From Novosphingobium chloroacetimidivorans (GTDB taxonomy: Bacteria; Pseudomonadota; Alphaproteobacteria; Sphingomonadales; Sphingomonadaceae), in the NCBI RefSeq assembly GCF_014204535.1, contig NZ_JACHLR010000002.1, positions 186,001 through 250,000 of the forward strand: a stretch of 64,000 bases of DNA, given 5' to 3'. Positions 16,102 to 24,964 of the stretch are shown one piece after another (positions within the stretch are counted from its first letter, which is position 1; each line of letters opens with the position of its first letter). The notes below the pieces were generated by a model. It did no database searches, had not been told where the DNA came from, and saw nothing but the letters and a program-made list of their open reading frames with translations. Position numbers and translations under genes: made by a program.

Positions 16102-16620
16102 TCAGAAAGCGTAGTTGACGCTGTAGGCCGCCTTGCGGCGACGCATCGCGAAGCCGGTGAAGCCGACGCCTGCGATCATCATCAGCCAGGTCGCAAGCTC
16201 GGGAACCGCGGCCGAGAAGGTGACGTTGCCCGAATACGAACCGTTTCCGGTCGAGGTGCCGCCGACGAGGATGGTCTGGATGCCCGCGCCGACCGACTTG
16301 CTGACGCCGCCCGCAAACAGGCCGCCGCCGACCTCGACGAGGTTGATAGGCGTACCGTTGAAGGATGCAGTCAGGCCGGTAATGCCCGACAGTACCTTGA
16401 AGTAAAGAACGCCGACATCGGCTGTGCCGACGGACGGCGTGGTGAAGTTGATCTCGTCGTTAAATACACCAACCGGGATCTGCGCGTCCGAGAACGCGCC
16501 AGTGCCGTTGATGATGGTCTGCGTGCCGTTACCGGCAAACGATGTCGCGCTCGCAGGAGCACTGACGGCCAATGCCGAGGCGATCGCTGCGGAAGCAAAT
16601 AGAACTTGGCGTCCAGGCAT
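16102..16620 (-). CDS. Secreted protein with a PEP-CTERM-like sorting signal
   Basis: The 172-residue protein has an N-terminal signal peptide (VLFASAAIASALAVSAPASA) and a C-terminal tripartite sorting tail: VPELATW at residues 139-145, a hydrophobic helix (LMMIAGVGFTGFAM) and RRRK. This follows the PEP-x-x-W pattern common in sphingomonads, but with PEL in place of PEP, and with a further AAYSVNYAF tail. The body is Gly/Thr/Ser-rich with no known domain. The exosortase gene 0.9 kb away is its likely processing enzyme. Surface or exopolysaccharide-associated role is inferred. Confidence 0.85.
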   Translation of the reverse strand: MPGRQVLFASAAIASALAVSAPASATSFAGNGTQTIINGTGAFSDAQIPVGVFNDEINFTTPSVGTADVGVLYFKVLSGITGLTASFNGTPINLVEVGGGLFAGGVSKSVGAGIQTILVGGTSTGNGSYSGNVTFSAAVPELATWLMMIAGVGFTGFAMRRRKAAYSVNYAF

Positions 16621-16997
16621 AGTTACACACTCCTACTGGAAATTACGTAGCCGTTTGTTGAGGCGAATCAGAAATGTTCTGTGCCCATGCCAAGTTCTCA
16701 TGATTTATTTTGCAGTGCAACGTCAGCGCTAAGCGACGGATAAACGCCAAATTAACCGCGTTTGGAAGAGATAATCGAGATAGTTCACTCGATCGGCATT
16801 ATAAAACCAGGTAAACATACGTAGAAATCGCGCAGATTTACGTAGTTTATCGTCTCGATATTGGAGATATTAGGCCGGCGCTGGCCTATCTCCGCCCAGC
16901 TCGTTAACCGCAGTTGCGAGAAACGACGAAAGGCTGCAACCGGGCAGGCCGCCCTTCCTCAACGACCCTACCGAAGTGCGCAATCGCGTCGGGGAGC
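16621..16997. other. AT-rich upstream region with a near-palindrome, no gene
   Basis: The part from about 16680 to 16870 is far richer in A and T than its surroundings and contains no credible frame. It should carry the promoter of the minus-strand PEP-CTERM-like gene. A near-palindrome at 16818-16844 is described separately. Confidence 0.5.
16818..16844. promoter_or_regulatory. Near-palindromic candidate operator
   Basis: TACGTA (16818-16823) and AAATC (16825-16829) mirror GATTT (16835-16839) and TACGTA (16839-16844) around GCGCA. One extra G interrupts the left arm. Its place about 200 bp upstream of the PEP-CTERM-like gene and inside an AT-rich stretch suggests a protein-binding site; the regulator is unknown. 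Confidence 0.4.
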
Positions 16998-17171
16998 TCA
17001 GGTTAAGGTGACGAAGGCGACGATTCCAAGCAGCCACATGGCAGCGCCGACCGCAAGGCCCAGGATCAGTCCACGCGGCGCCCGGGCGGCATCGCGTCCG
17101 CCCGACCGATCACATTCATCCTGGTCCAATCTCATGCTCATCAATGGCTCGAAGTTTCGGGCGTGCAGCAT
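16998..17171 (-). CDS. Small single-pass membrane protein, unknown function
   Basis: From the ATG at 17171, which has a GAGGAAAG ribosome site just upstream, the frame encodes 57 residues. It has a charged N-terminal half (RLDQDECDRSGGRDAAR) and a C-terminal transmembrane helix (GLILGLAVGAAMWLLGIVAF). I recognise no family. The clear ribosome site and the helix favour a real gene, but the short length leaves doubt. It lies between the PEP-CTERM-like gene and the exosortase gene. Confidence 0.5.
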   Translation of the reverse strand: MLHARNFEPLMSMRLDQDECDRSGGRDAARAPRGLILGLAVGAAMWLLGIVAFVTLT

Positions 17172-17469
17172 GCCATCTTTCCTCGACGATGCCGACTCGT
17201 CCACGCACGAGTTTTCGCGGCCTCACGCATGGGCGTACGCTGAAATGGTGGCGGGCTGCTGAAGAGGCACGTCGGACATTCCCTGAGAGGATGATCCTCT
17301 AGGCAATAGATCCAAAACGGCTTCAGTGCACCCCATCTGCGCGGCAGCCCATCTTCCGGAATAGCACCGCGCCACACCTCCGCTCACGTGTTTCTACGTG
17401 GCCTAATCGGATCACCTTGGACATGATCTCGATAGGCGAACCGCCCCGCCTCGCTCTACGCGAAGGGCC

Positions 17470-18375
17470 ATGCAAGCTCTTGCGCCCGATCTGGTCGAAG
17501 TCGACACCTGCGTGAGCGACACGTATCGCGCGGAGCCGCGCTGGTGGGTCCGCCACTGGTACGTGGCTCTGTCTGCGCTCATCATGGCCATTCCCGGCCT
17601 TGCTGCCTTGGCGCGTAACTACTGGTCGACCGAGCAGGGCGCCGCCGGTCCGATCATACTGCTGACCGGGTTGTGGTTGCTGCACCACGAGGCATCCGGG
17701 CTGCGCACGCAATTCGATCGCGCGGCCGGGTGGCTGGTGCCGCTCGGGCTCGTGGTCGTCGGACTATGCACTGTGATCGCCGCCGTCACGGCCAAGCAGT
17801 GGCTCCAGTTACTCGGTATCTATCTGAGCCTGATCATGCTGCTCTATGCGATGATTGGATGGCGTCAGCTGCTGTCGCTGCGCATACCGATCCTCTATCT
17901 TGCCTTCGTCATTCCGCCGCCGGACAACCTTGTCGTGCCGCTGACGCACGCGCTGAAGGATCTCGTCGCCGGCGGGGCGGTCGGCGCTCTGGGCATGCTT
18001 GGTTATCCCGTCGCTCGGGATGGGGTGCTGCTTTACATCGGGCAGTACGAGCTTGTCGTGGCGGCTGCTTGTTCGGGAATGAATTCGATCCTCAGCCTGA
18101 CCGCGATCGGGCTGTTCTACGTGTACCTGCTCCATCGCGCCCACATGAGATATGCCGCGCTGTTGGCGCTGCTGATGGTGCCGGTGGCACTGTTCGCGAA
18201 TGCGGTGCGGGTCATCGCCTTGCTGCTGATCACGTACTACGGCGGCGAGGCTGCCGGGCAAGGGATCCTGCATGACGCGGCAGGCCTGTTCATCTTTCTT
18301 GTCGCGCTGGGCACGCTGCTTGCGCTCGATCGCATGCTCGCGCCGCTGCTGATCCGTGGGCGAGCATCGCGGTGA
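17470..18375 (+). CDS. xrtV: Exosortase (XrtV-like)
   Basis: Exosortases are multi-pass membrane transpeptidases thought to cleave and transfer proteins with PEP-CTERM-type tails. The 301-residue protein has about eight hydrophobic segments and the three catalytic residues: Cys201 in AAACSGMNSI, Arg247 in FANAVRVIAL and His268 in ILHDAAGLFIF. It is followed without a gap by an EpsI-domain gene (GTGA overlap) and then by a PPIase-like gene. Assignment to the V subtype rests on this gene order and on a small accessory-like protein at 51983-52225; membership in the exosortase family is firm, the subtype less so. Confidence 0.88.
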   Translation: MQALAPDLVEVDTCVSDTYRAEPRWWVRHWYVALSALIMAIPGLAALARNYWSTEQGAAGPIILLTGLWLLHHEASGLRTQFDRAAGWLVPLGLVVVGLCTVIAAVTAKQWLQLLGIYLSLIMLLYAMIGWRQLLSLRIPILYLAFVIPPPDNLVVPLTHALKDLVAGGAVGALGMLGYPVARDGVLLYIGQYELVVAAACSGMNSILSLTAIGLFYVYLLHRAHMRYAALLALLMVPVALFANAVRVIALLLITYYGGEAAGQGILHDAAGLFIFLVALGTLLALDRMLAPLLIRGRASR

Positions 18376-19100
18376 CTGCGCTTCCCTTCAACCTGCGCCA
18401 GCCCTTGCCTAGGGCGAGCCGCCGAGAGGTGCTGATCGGATCACTGGCGCTTGCGGTGACTGCGGCCTCCGAACTGATGCAGCCGCGCCGCATGTTCGCG
18501 CGATTGTCCCAAGACCAGCTGGATGCGGCGATCCCCAAGCGCGTAGGTGCCTACCGCTTCGCATCCAGCTCGGGGCTGATCCTTCCGGCCGGCGACGAGC
18601 TGTCGCAGAAGCTATATGATCAGGTGCTCACCCGGGTGTACCAGGCCGACGGTTTGCTGCCGATCATGGCGCTGTTCGCCTACGGCAGCGTGCAGAACCT
18701 GTCGCTTGAGCTGCATCGACCCGAAGAATGCTACCCGCAGCAGGGCTTCACGATAACCGAACCGCAGCCAGTGCCGCTGGTGATGAGCGAAGCGACGATC
18801 CCGGCCAGCGTGCTCACGGCGCGTCGCGCCAACGGCTATGTGGAGCAAGTGCTATTCTGGTCGCGCATCGGCACGCATTTCCCTGAGAGCCGCACGGCGC
18901 AGTCGATCCTGGTGGCGAGGGAGAACTTTGCCGGGCGCGTGCCCGATGGATTGCTGGTCCGCCTGTCCGTGCCGACTCCGGACCTGCCGCTCGGCCTGCA
19001 GGCGGCACGATCGTTCACCGCCGAGCTTGACCACGCGCTGTCGCCGCGTGGGCGCACGATCGTGTTCGGCGACAAGGATAGAGAGGACAGCCTGCCATGA
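18372..19100 (+). CDS. EpsI-domain protein associated with the exosortase
   Basis: The 242-residue product begins at a GTG overlapping the exosortase stop by 4 bp. After an N-terminal segment with Arg-Arg (SRREVLIGSLALAVTAASE) comes an EpsI-type (DUF3485-like) domain: the family hallmarks seen are LPIMALFAYG, LHRPEECYPQQGF with the conserved Cys, and EQVLFWSRIG. EpsI proteins accompany exosortases in exopolysaccharide loci, either fused or separate. It probably acts at the periplasmic face of the membrane. Its exact biochemical role in the family is unknown. Confidence 0.83.
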   Translation: MTALPFNLRQPLPRASRREVLIGSLALAVTAASELMQPRRMFARLSQDQLDAAIPKRVGAYRFASSSGLILPAGDELSQKLYDQVLTRVYQADGLLPIMALFAYGSVQNLSLELHRPEECYPQQGFTITEPQPVPLVMSEATIPASVLTARRANGYVEQVLFWSRIGTHFPESRTAQSILVARENFAGRVPDGLLVRLSVPTPDLPLGLQAARSFTAELDHALSPRGRTIVFGDKDREDSLP

Positions 19101-19927
19101 TCACGCCGTATCAAGCCGCAAAGCCGCTCGTGATGATGGCGTGCTGCCTGGCAGCGCTGCTCGCCGGCTGTGACAAGAAGGCTCCCGAAGGCCAGGTGGT
19201 GGCCGTTGTGAATGGCGAGGAAGTCACTCGCCGCGAACTCGCCACCGAGCCTGGAGCTGCAAACGGCGATGTTGCGCAGCCGCAGCTCGCGGCGATGTTG
19301 AGCGGTGTCGTCGATCGCAAGCTGGCTGCCGCCGAAGCCAAGAGGCTCGAACTGGATCAGACGCCTCGCTTCGTAGCCCAGGCCAAGCGGCTGCAGGAGG
19401 TGATGCTCAGCCGCACGCTGTTCGATCGGTGGATCAGCGAGATCCCGCCACCGCAGCCTGCCGCCATTGCTGCTTACGTGGCCCAGAACCCGCAACGCTT
19501 CGATGGCCGCAAGCTGTTTCTTATCGACCGGATCGAGACGGCGGATAGTGGTCCCAACAAAGAGGCCATTGGGCCGCTTCAAACCAATGACGCGATCGCG
19601 GCGTACCTCGATGCGCACGACCAGCCTTATCGTCGGGAGCGAGCGGTGCTCGATTCGACCGGCCTGCCGCTCGCACTGTATCGTAAGCTGGTGACGCTCC
19701 CGCCGGAAACGCCGATCGCCGTGGCGCAGGGCGGACGGCTGCTGATTGTCGCCGCACAGCAAACGCGCGATGCACCGCTGCCTCCGGCCGAGAAGTCGGC
19801 CGCAGCTGTGCTGGCGCTAAAGCAGGTGAAAGTGCAGGAGAAGCTGGCGGCGCTCCGCAAGACAGCCAAGGTTTCCTACCAGCCGGGCTACCGGCCGAGC
19901 AGCTCGGATGCAAGTCAGGCGCCCTAA
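19097..19927 (+). CDS. EpsD-like peptidyl-prolyl isomerase lipoprotein
   Basis: The 276-residue protein overlaps the EpsI gene by 4 bp (ATGA). It has a lipoprotein signal peptide ending in LLAGC and a SurA/EpsD-like body: VVAVVNGEEVTRREL, the usual start of the chaperone N-domain, then helices ending in LQEVMLSRTLFDRW, then a parvulin-like region (residues about 120-230) that lacks an obvious complete active site. EpsD homologues are regular members of exosortase/EPS loci. A chaperone role in the periplasm is inferred. Confidence 0.8.
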   Translation: MITPYQAAKPLVMMACCLAALLAGCDKKAPEGQVVAVVNGEEVTRRELATEPGAANGDVAQPQLAAMLSGVVDRKLAAAEAKRLELDQTPRFVAQAKRLQEVMLSRTLFDRWISEIPPPQPAAIAAYVAQNPQRFDGRKLFLIDRIETADSGPNKEAIGPLQTNDAIAAYLDAHDQPYRRERAVLDSTGLPLALYRKLVTLPPETPIAVAQGGRLLIVAAQQTRDAPLPPAEKSAAAVLALKQVKVQEKLAALRKTAKVSYQPGYRPSSSDASQAP

Positions 19928-20216
19928 TCGTTTGGCGCGATGGAGCTTAGGCTGATTGCTTTGGAGGTTCACCGTGCGCAATTGGCGCCAAAGCAAGACT
20001 CCACCTCGGCGACGCTAGACCTGAAGGCTGATCGCCTGCGGCTTGGGCCACCTGATTGGTCGTCCTCATGTGATGGTCTGCGTGGCGTGCTGCTTGGATG
20101 CACTTGCATACTGCAATCGTAACAAGCGACGATCTCGATTGTCGGCAGCCCATAAGTGAGTGGAATAGGGCGCTGCGTCGTTAGGTACCACTCGATCTTC
20201 CGAAAGTCCTACGGCT
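19928..20216. other. Intergenic region between convergent genes, no gene seen
   Basis: This 289-bp gap separates the PPIase-like gene from the convergently read GT4 gene. No conserved frame, RNA or clear terminator was found. Confidence 0.4.
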
Positions 20217-21311
20217 TTAGTCGCTGGTGACTGCCTCGATCAGCGTGCGAGCACTTCTCTCCCACGTGAAGCGCTCAAGTCTCTCACTGGCAGCCGATCG
20301 CTGTGCGCTTCCACGCTGCGGAAAGTCCCAATGCTGCCTGAGCAGGCTGACTAATCCATCCAGATCGGACAGACTGAAGTAACTGGCGGCATCGCCACAG
20401 ACCTCGCGAAGAACCGGAATGTCGGATACGATCGTGGGACAGCCACTTGCCATCGCTTCAAGGGGCGGGATGCCGAAACCTTCGTAGACGCTGGGGAAAA
20501 CATGCGCGGTCGCATGCGAGTAGAGCGCGGCAATTTTCGCATCGCTGAGCCCGGGGGCGAGCACGACATCCTCGCCCCCTATGGCGCGACCGTCTCCGAA
20601 GACGCCGCGGTCGAGCGAGCCGGCAACCACCAACTTGGCGCCCGCGCGTCCGATGTGCGAGAATGCCTCTAGCAGGAAGCGCAGGTTCTTGTTGGGCGCA
20701 TGGTTGCCGACGAACAGGAAATAGCGCTGAGGCTCCACACCGAGAGCATCGAGCACCCTTTCGTCTCTGTCGCGTCCGATGAAATGGTCGCATCCATTGT
20801 TGATCACGACGATCCTGTCTGGATCGAGATGCAGCACTTGCGAAAGCTCGTCCCGGGAGAACTGCGACACGGTGCCGATCCGGCCGGTTGCCGCCAGCGC
20901 TCTGCCGAGCGCTTTGTGCATCAGACGATAGCGCCGGCCGAAGTTGCCGGGTGTGCGGAATACCGCCGCATCATGGATCACCACCAGACGGTCGCGGTGC
21001 AGCAGCGGGCCTGAATTGCCCAGGTTGACCAGTCGGGCTCCCCGCGAGGCAACCGCCAAGTCGCGCTGCTCCCACAGATGGCCGTCGCCGGCCCCCACTT
21101 GCTCGATGCGGATGGCCTGCAATCGGAACTGTGGATCTGCGCCGGAAGGCACCAGCAGCCGCCACTGCCGGCCACCGAAACGTGTATGTTCAGAATGGAT
21201 CAAACGATCGGCTGCTTGAACGATCTCACGACTATAACGCTGAACACCGCTGAGTTTCTGCGTAAGAAATCGGCCATTGATGACAATATCCTTTGGCGGT
21301 GTCGCAGTCAT
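20217..21311 (-). CDS. GT4 family glycosyltransferase
   Basis: The 364-residue protein has the GT-B architecture: an N-terminal domain starting DIVINGRFLTQKLSGVQRYSREI and a nucleotide-sugar-binding C-terminal domain with FLFVGNHAPNKNLRFLLEAF and the E-x7-E motif in VYEGFGIPPLEAMASG. The form with GVQRY near the start is common in mannosyl/rhamnosyl transferases of exopolysaccharide loci. Donor and acceptor cannot be read from sequence. Its start lies only 37 bp from the start region of the divergent GT4 gene, leaving very little room for two promoters. Confidence 0.88.
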   Translation of the reverse strand: MTATPPKDIVINGRFLTQKLSGVQRYSREIVQAADRLIHSEHTRFGGRQWRLLVPSGADPQFRLQAIRIEQVGAGDGHLWEQRDLAVASRGARLVNLGNSGPLLHRDRLVVIHDAAVFRTPGNFGRRYRLMHKALGRALAATGRIGTVSQFSRDELSQVLHLDPDRIVVINNGCDHFIGRDRDERVLDALGVEPQRYFLFVGNHAPNKNLRFLLEAFSHIGRAGAKLVVAGSLDRGVFGDGRAIGGEDVVLAPGLSDAKIAALYSHATAHVFPSVYEGFGIPPLEAMASGCPTIVSDIPVLREVCGDAASYFSLSDLDGLVSLLRQHWDFPQRGSAQRSAASERLERFTWERSARTLIEAVTSD

Positions 21312-21348
21312 AATTCGCCAGGTTTCCAGATTTATGGGGTCTTAGGCC

Positions 21349-22569
21349 ATCATCATACTTCACCTCAGCTCCCTTTATCCACCCGCATCGGTCGGCGGAG
21401 CGGAGAAAGTTTCCGCCATATTGGCCGAGACGCAGGTTCTGGCTGGTCATCAGGTCCATGCCTGTTCGCTCGTTCGTGACCCGCAACCGCGAGGGGAGCG
21501 ACACGGCGTCGCCACGCGCCCACTCGGCGCGCGCAACCCATTGTGGATCGAAAGCTCGCACCGCTATCCGTCTCCGCTCCGCCTGGCGAACAAGGCGGTT
21601 ACGGTTCTGAACCGGCGGGTTGGCTCCGAATTCGCGGCGCTTCTGGACGACATAGAACCGGATGTTCTGCACACCCACTCCATGGTCGAACTGCCGCCTT
21701 CTGTATGGGACCGGGCCGCCCGCCGTGGGGTGCCGATCGTGCACACGCTGCACGACTACGATTTGCTGTGCATCCGCGGTGCGCTCTACAAGGACGGACG
21801 CAGGTGCCGGCCGCGCCACGCGGCCTGCCGCCTGCTGTCGGCGCCCAAGCGCGCCTTGCACGATCGGATCGACGTGGTCGCGGCCGTGTCGCGCACGGTG
21901 CTCGACACCCATCTCGAGCATGGACTGTTCCATCATCTTCCGCCGGAGCGGCGCCGGGTGGTGTGGAACCCGGCAAGGCTGGCCCAGGCAGGTCCGCGGA
22001 CTCCCCGCAAGGCAGGCGAACCCTTGAGGTTCGGATTTCTCGGTCGTCTCGTGGGAGAGAAGGGCCTCGGGCCGATCCTGGACGCATGCCGCCTGGTGGG
22101 GGGCAGTGGCTGGACGCTGCGCGTGGCAGGCGACGGACCAGAGCGCGCGGCCTTCGAACATCAGTCGCGCGGGCTCCCCATACGCTTCGAGGGATATGTG
22201 GAGGCCGCCGCGTTCCTCAGCGAGATCGATGTCCTGATCTGCGCACCTTTATGGGACGAGCCGTTCGGCCTGACCATGGTCGAGGGCTACGCCGCAGGGT
22301 GCCGCGTCATCGGGACCCGTGCCGGCGTGATCGGCGAAGTCGTCGAACGCGTGGAACCGGGCTGGACCGTCGCTCCGGGCGATGTGGCGGCCATGGCTGC
22401 TGCCATCGCGCGCGCGATCGCCGAAGGGCGAGCGCTACCCGCTGATAGGCAAGGCGCGGTCGCAGCCCTGCTCGAAGAACTTGCGCCCCGCACCGTCGCT
22501 CAGACCTATCTCGAACTTTACCGCACTGCGGGCGACGCGGCGACGCCGTCGCTTGCGGCACACGGGTGA
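21349..22569 (+). CDS. GT4 family glycosyltransferase lacking a standard start codon
   Basis: Alignment with its paralogue at 22575 (MRILHLSMLYPPHILGGAE) shows the conserved N terminus begins at 21349: the codons ATC ATC ATA CTT CAC CTC match M-R-I-L-H-L, but the first is ATC, and a TAG stands at 21343-21345. The nearest standard start in frame is the TTG at 21421, which would remove the donor-site GGAE segment. The rest is a full GT4 enzyme with FGFLGRLVGEKGLGPILDA and an E-x7-E-like WDEPFGLTMVEGYAAG. Either a rare start codon is used (GGGG lies about 9 bp upstream) or the gene is damaged. Confidence 0.75.
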   Translation: MIILHLSSLYPPASVGGAEKVSAILAETQVLAGHQVHACSLVRDPQPRGERHGVATRPLGARNPLWIESSHRYPSPLRLANKAVTVLNRRVGSEFAALLDDIEPDVLHTHSMVELPPSVWDRAARRGVPIVHTLHDYDLLCIRGALYKDGRRCRPRHAACRLLSAPKRALHDRIDVVAAVSRTVLDTHLEHGLFHHLPPERRRVVWNPARLAQAGPRTPRKAGEPLRFGFLGRLVGEKGLGPILDACRLVGGSGWTLRVAGDGPERAAFEHQSRGLPIRFEGYVEAAAFLSEIDVLICAPLWDEPFGLTMVEGYAAGCRVIGTRAGVIGEVVERVEPGWTVAPGDVAAMAAAIARAIAEGRALPADRQGAVAALLEELAPRTVAQTYLELYRTAGDAATPSLAAHG

Positions 22570-22574
22570 CCGCC

Positions 22575-23783
22575 ATGCGCATACTCCATCTCAGCATGCT
22601 CTATCCGCCACACATCCTGGGCGGCGCGGAGCGCTCCGTCGCCATGCTGGCCGAGGCGCAGACCGCGCTTGGTCATCGCGTGGCTGCGGCATGCACCACT
22701 CCGGGGGCTTTCGTGCGCGAGGAACGCAACGGCGTGCAGGTCTTCCGCATGCCGCACGAGACGCGTTTCTGGGCGGAGGAATGGCCCCAACACGGCAAGC
22801 TCGAACGTGGGTGGCGCAAGTTCTCGCAGCAGTTCAACTATCGCCTGCGTGACCATTTCGCCCGCGTCATCGAGGAGTTCGCGCCGGACATCGTCCACAC
22901 CCATTCGATGGTCGATGTCTCGACCACGGTGTGGGAGGCGGCGGCCGAGCGGAACCGCCCGATCGTGCACACCTTGCGCGACTACGACCTGCTCTGCGCC
23001 GACGCATCGATGTGGCACGATGGAGGGCCTTGCGGGGTCAAGTGCAAGGTCATGACCTTCGCAAAAGTCGGGCGTCACCGCCTGACCGATGGCGTTGCCG
23101 CGGTCGGTCAGGAGACGCTCGAAATCCATCGACGCGCCGGCTTCTTCGACCATCTGCCCTCGGACCTGCAGCGCGTGATCTGGAACCCTGCCGTGGTCGA
23201 AGGCGCGGGCGAGGACTATGAGCGCCCCTCGCGCGAAGGGCAGCCCTTCACGATCGGCTATCTGGGCCGCATCAACGAAGAGAAGGGCGTCGGCACCCTG
23301 ATCGATGCCGCGCGACGGCTTCGTCCCGGCAATTGGCAGGTGGTGATCGCGGGCAAGGCCAACAATTCGCTCGAGCCGTTCGTCGAACGGGCCGCAGGCC
23401 TGCCCGTGACGTTTCCCGGCTTCATGGATGCACGCGCGTTTTTCGAAGGCATCGATGTCATGGTCGCCCCGTCGATCTGGGCCGAGCCTCTGCCGCGCAC
23501 GATCCTGGAGTCCTATGCGATGGGCGTGCCGGCGATCGGCGCGCGGTCCGGAGGCATCCCGGATTTGATCGGCCATGACAACGCCGAGTGGTTGTTCGCC
23601 CCGGGTGATGCCGAGCAACTCGCCGACCGGCTGCAACGAGCCGTCGATCACGGTCGCGAACGGCTGCCTGGCAAGACCGCATTCGGGCACGTGCTGCGCG
23701 AGACTCGCCCTCCGATCGTCGCGGAGCGCTATCTCGCGTTCTACCGCGATGTGATCGCCGCGCGCCTGGCGCGGGCAGCCTGA
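22575..23783 (+). CDS. GT4 family glycosyltransferase
   Basis: The 402-residue protein is a paralogue of the upstream gene. It shows MRILHLSMLYPPHILGGAERSV (read here as two adjacent conserved segments), THSMVDVSTTVWEAA, the TLRDYDLLC segment, IGYLGRINEEKGVGTLIDAA and an E-x7-E-like WAEPLPRTILESYAMG in which the usual Gly-Phe is changed. A GTG at 22566 overlapping the previous stop is an alternative start adding three residues; the ATG at 22575 was preferred because it matches the conserved N terminus. Substrates unknown. Confidence 0.88.
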   Translation: MRILHLSMLYPPHILGGAERSVAMLAEAQTALGHRVAAACTTPGAFVREERNGVQVFRMPHETRFWAEEWPQHGKLERGWRKFSQQFNYRLRDHFARVIEEFAPDIVHTHSMVDVSTTVWEAAAERNRPIVHTLRDYDLLCADASMWHDGGPCGVKCKVMTFAKVGRHRLTDGVAAVGQETLEIHRRAGFFDHLPSDLQRVIWNPAVVEGAGEDYERPSREGQPFTIGYLGRINEEKGVGTLIDAARRLRPGNWQVVIAGKANNSLEPFVERAAGLPVTFPGFMDARAFFEGIDVMVAPSIWAEPLPRTILESYAMGVPAIGARSGGIPDLIGHDNAEWLFAPGDAEQLADRLQRAVDHGRERLPGKTAFGHVLRETRPPIVAERYLAFYRDVIAARLARAA

Positions 23784-23791
23784 GGGCGGCC

Positions 23792-24964
23792 ATGCGTATC
23801 CTGCACGTCGCGGAGTCCGTCAAAGGGGGATGCGGCACCTATCTGAACCAAGTCGTCGCATCGCAACTGAGCGACCCGGCGATACACGATCTCCATGTCG
23901 TGGTGCCTGATGAACACATCGTGCAAGTGCCGGACATTCCCACGGCCAAGCGCAGCCTCTTTGCCAGTCGGGGTCGCTCTCCGGCATCGCTCCTGGCGCT
24001 CTGGCGCGCCACCGACCAAGCCGTGCGCGAATTCAAGCCGGACTGCGTCCACCTGCACTCGACTTTCGCGGGTGCCGTTGGACGGATAGGCCTGATGCTG
24101 AGGGCGCAGCGCCCGCCAATCGTCTACTGCGCGCATGGCTGGGCCTTCGACATGGCAGGTTCGATTGCAAAGCAACGGTGTGTCGCCCGCGTGGAGCGCT
24201 GGCTCTCGCGCCGGTGTGAAGGCGTGATCGCCATCTCCGACTACGAGCGGGCGCGCGGCATCGAAGTCGGCATTGCGCCGGAACGCATCGTCACCGTGCC
24301 GAACGGCATCGGCGACGCGCCGCCTCCGCCTCCGCCTGAGTGCAGTCCGATCCGTCGCGTCCTATTCGTCGGCAGGCTGGATCGGCAAAAAGGCGTCGAC
24401 GTGCTGCTGCAGGCCATGCGCGACTTGGGCGGACGTGTCGACTTGCGGGTGATCGGCGCGTCCGTTGTCGGTGACGAGGCGCCGGTGCTCGATCAACCGG
24501 GAGTGACCGCACTGGGATGGTGCGATCAGGACCGGATATGCCGCGAACTCGCCTGGGCCGACTGTGTGGTCGTTCCCTCACGATGGGAGGGGTTCGGGCT
24601 TGTCGCGGTCGAAGCCATGCGAGCCGGCCGGGCGGTCGTGGCGTCCGATGTCGGAGGTCTCGCGCAAGTGGTCGAGCACGGCCGTACCGGCTGGCTGGTT
24701 CCACCCGAAGATCCCGTTGCGCTGGCAATGGCGCTGGTCGCGCCGAGCGATGCGGATCTGCGCGCGGCGGGCGTTGCCGGGCGGCAGCGCTTCCTGCGGC
24801 ACTTCACCATCGATCGGACAGTCACGGCCCTGCGTGCCGTATACCGGCAAGCCATCGCCATGCGCAGCAGCATCAATCACGCCTTTGCCCACGAGTTCGG
24901 GGAGGTCGGCATGGCACCACTCGGCGCTCGCGCCGAGCGCTTGCCGCGGATGTCCTCTCTGTGA
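23792..24964 (+). CDS. GT4 family glycosyltransferase
   Basis: The 390-residue protein, 8 bp downstream of the previous gene, has MRILHVAESVKGGCGTYLNQ, CAHGWAFD, the donor-domain entry RVLFVGRLDRQKGVDVLLQAM and the canonical E-x7-E motif SRWEGFGLVAVEAMRAG. A proline run (six Pro) links the two domains near residue 182. The last 25 residues are poorly conserved. It is the last of the glycosyltransferase run before the arabinose island. Confidence 0.88.
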   Translation: MRILHVAESVKGGCGTYLNQVVASQLSDPAIHDLHVVVPDEHIVQVPDIPTAKRSLFASRGRSPASLLALWRATDQAVREFKPDCVHLHSTFAGAVGRIGLMLRAQRPPIVYCAHGWAFDMAGSIAKQRCVARVERWLSRRCEGVIAISDYERARGIEVGIAPERIVTVPNGIGDAPPPPPPECSPIRRVLFVGRLDRQKGVDVLLQAMRDLGGRVDLRVIGASVVGDEAPVLDQPGVTALGWCDQDRICRELAWADCVVVPSRWEGFGLVAVEAMRAGRAVVASDVGGLAQVVEHGRTGWLVPPEDPVALAMALVAPSDADLRAAGVAGRQRFLRHFTIDRTVTALRAVYRQAIAMRSSINHAFAHEFGEVGMAPLGARAERLPRMSSL

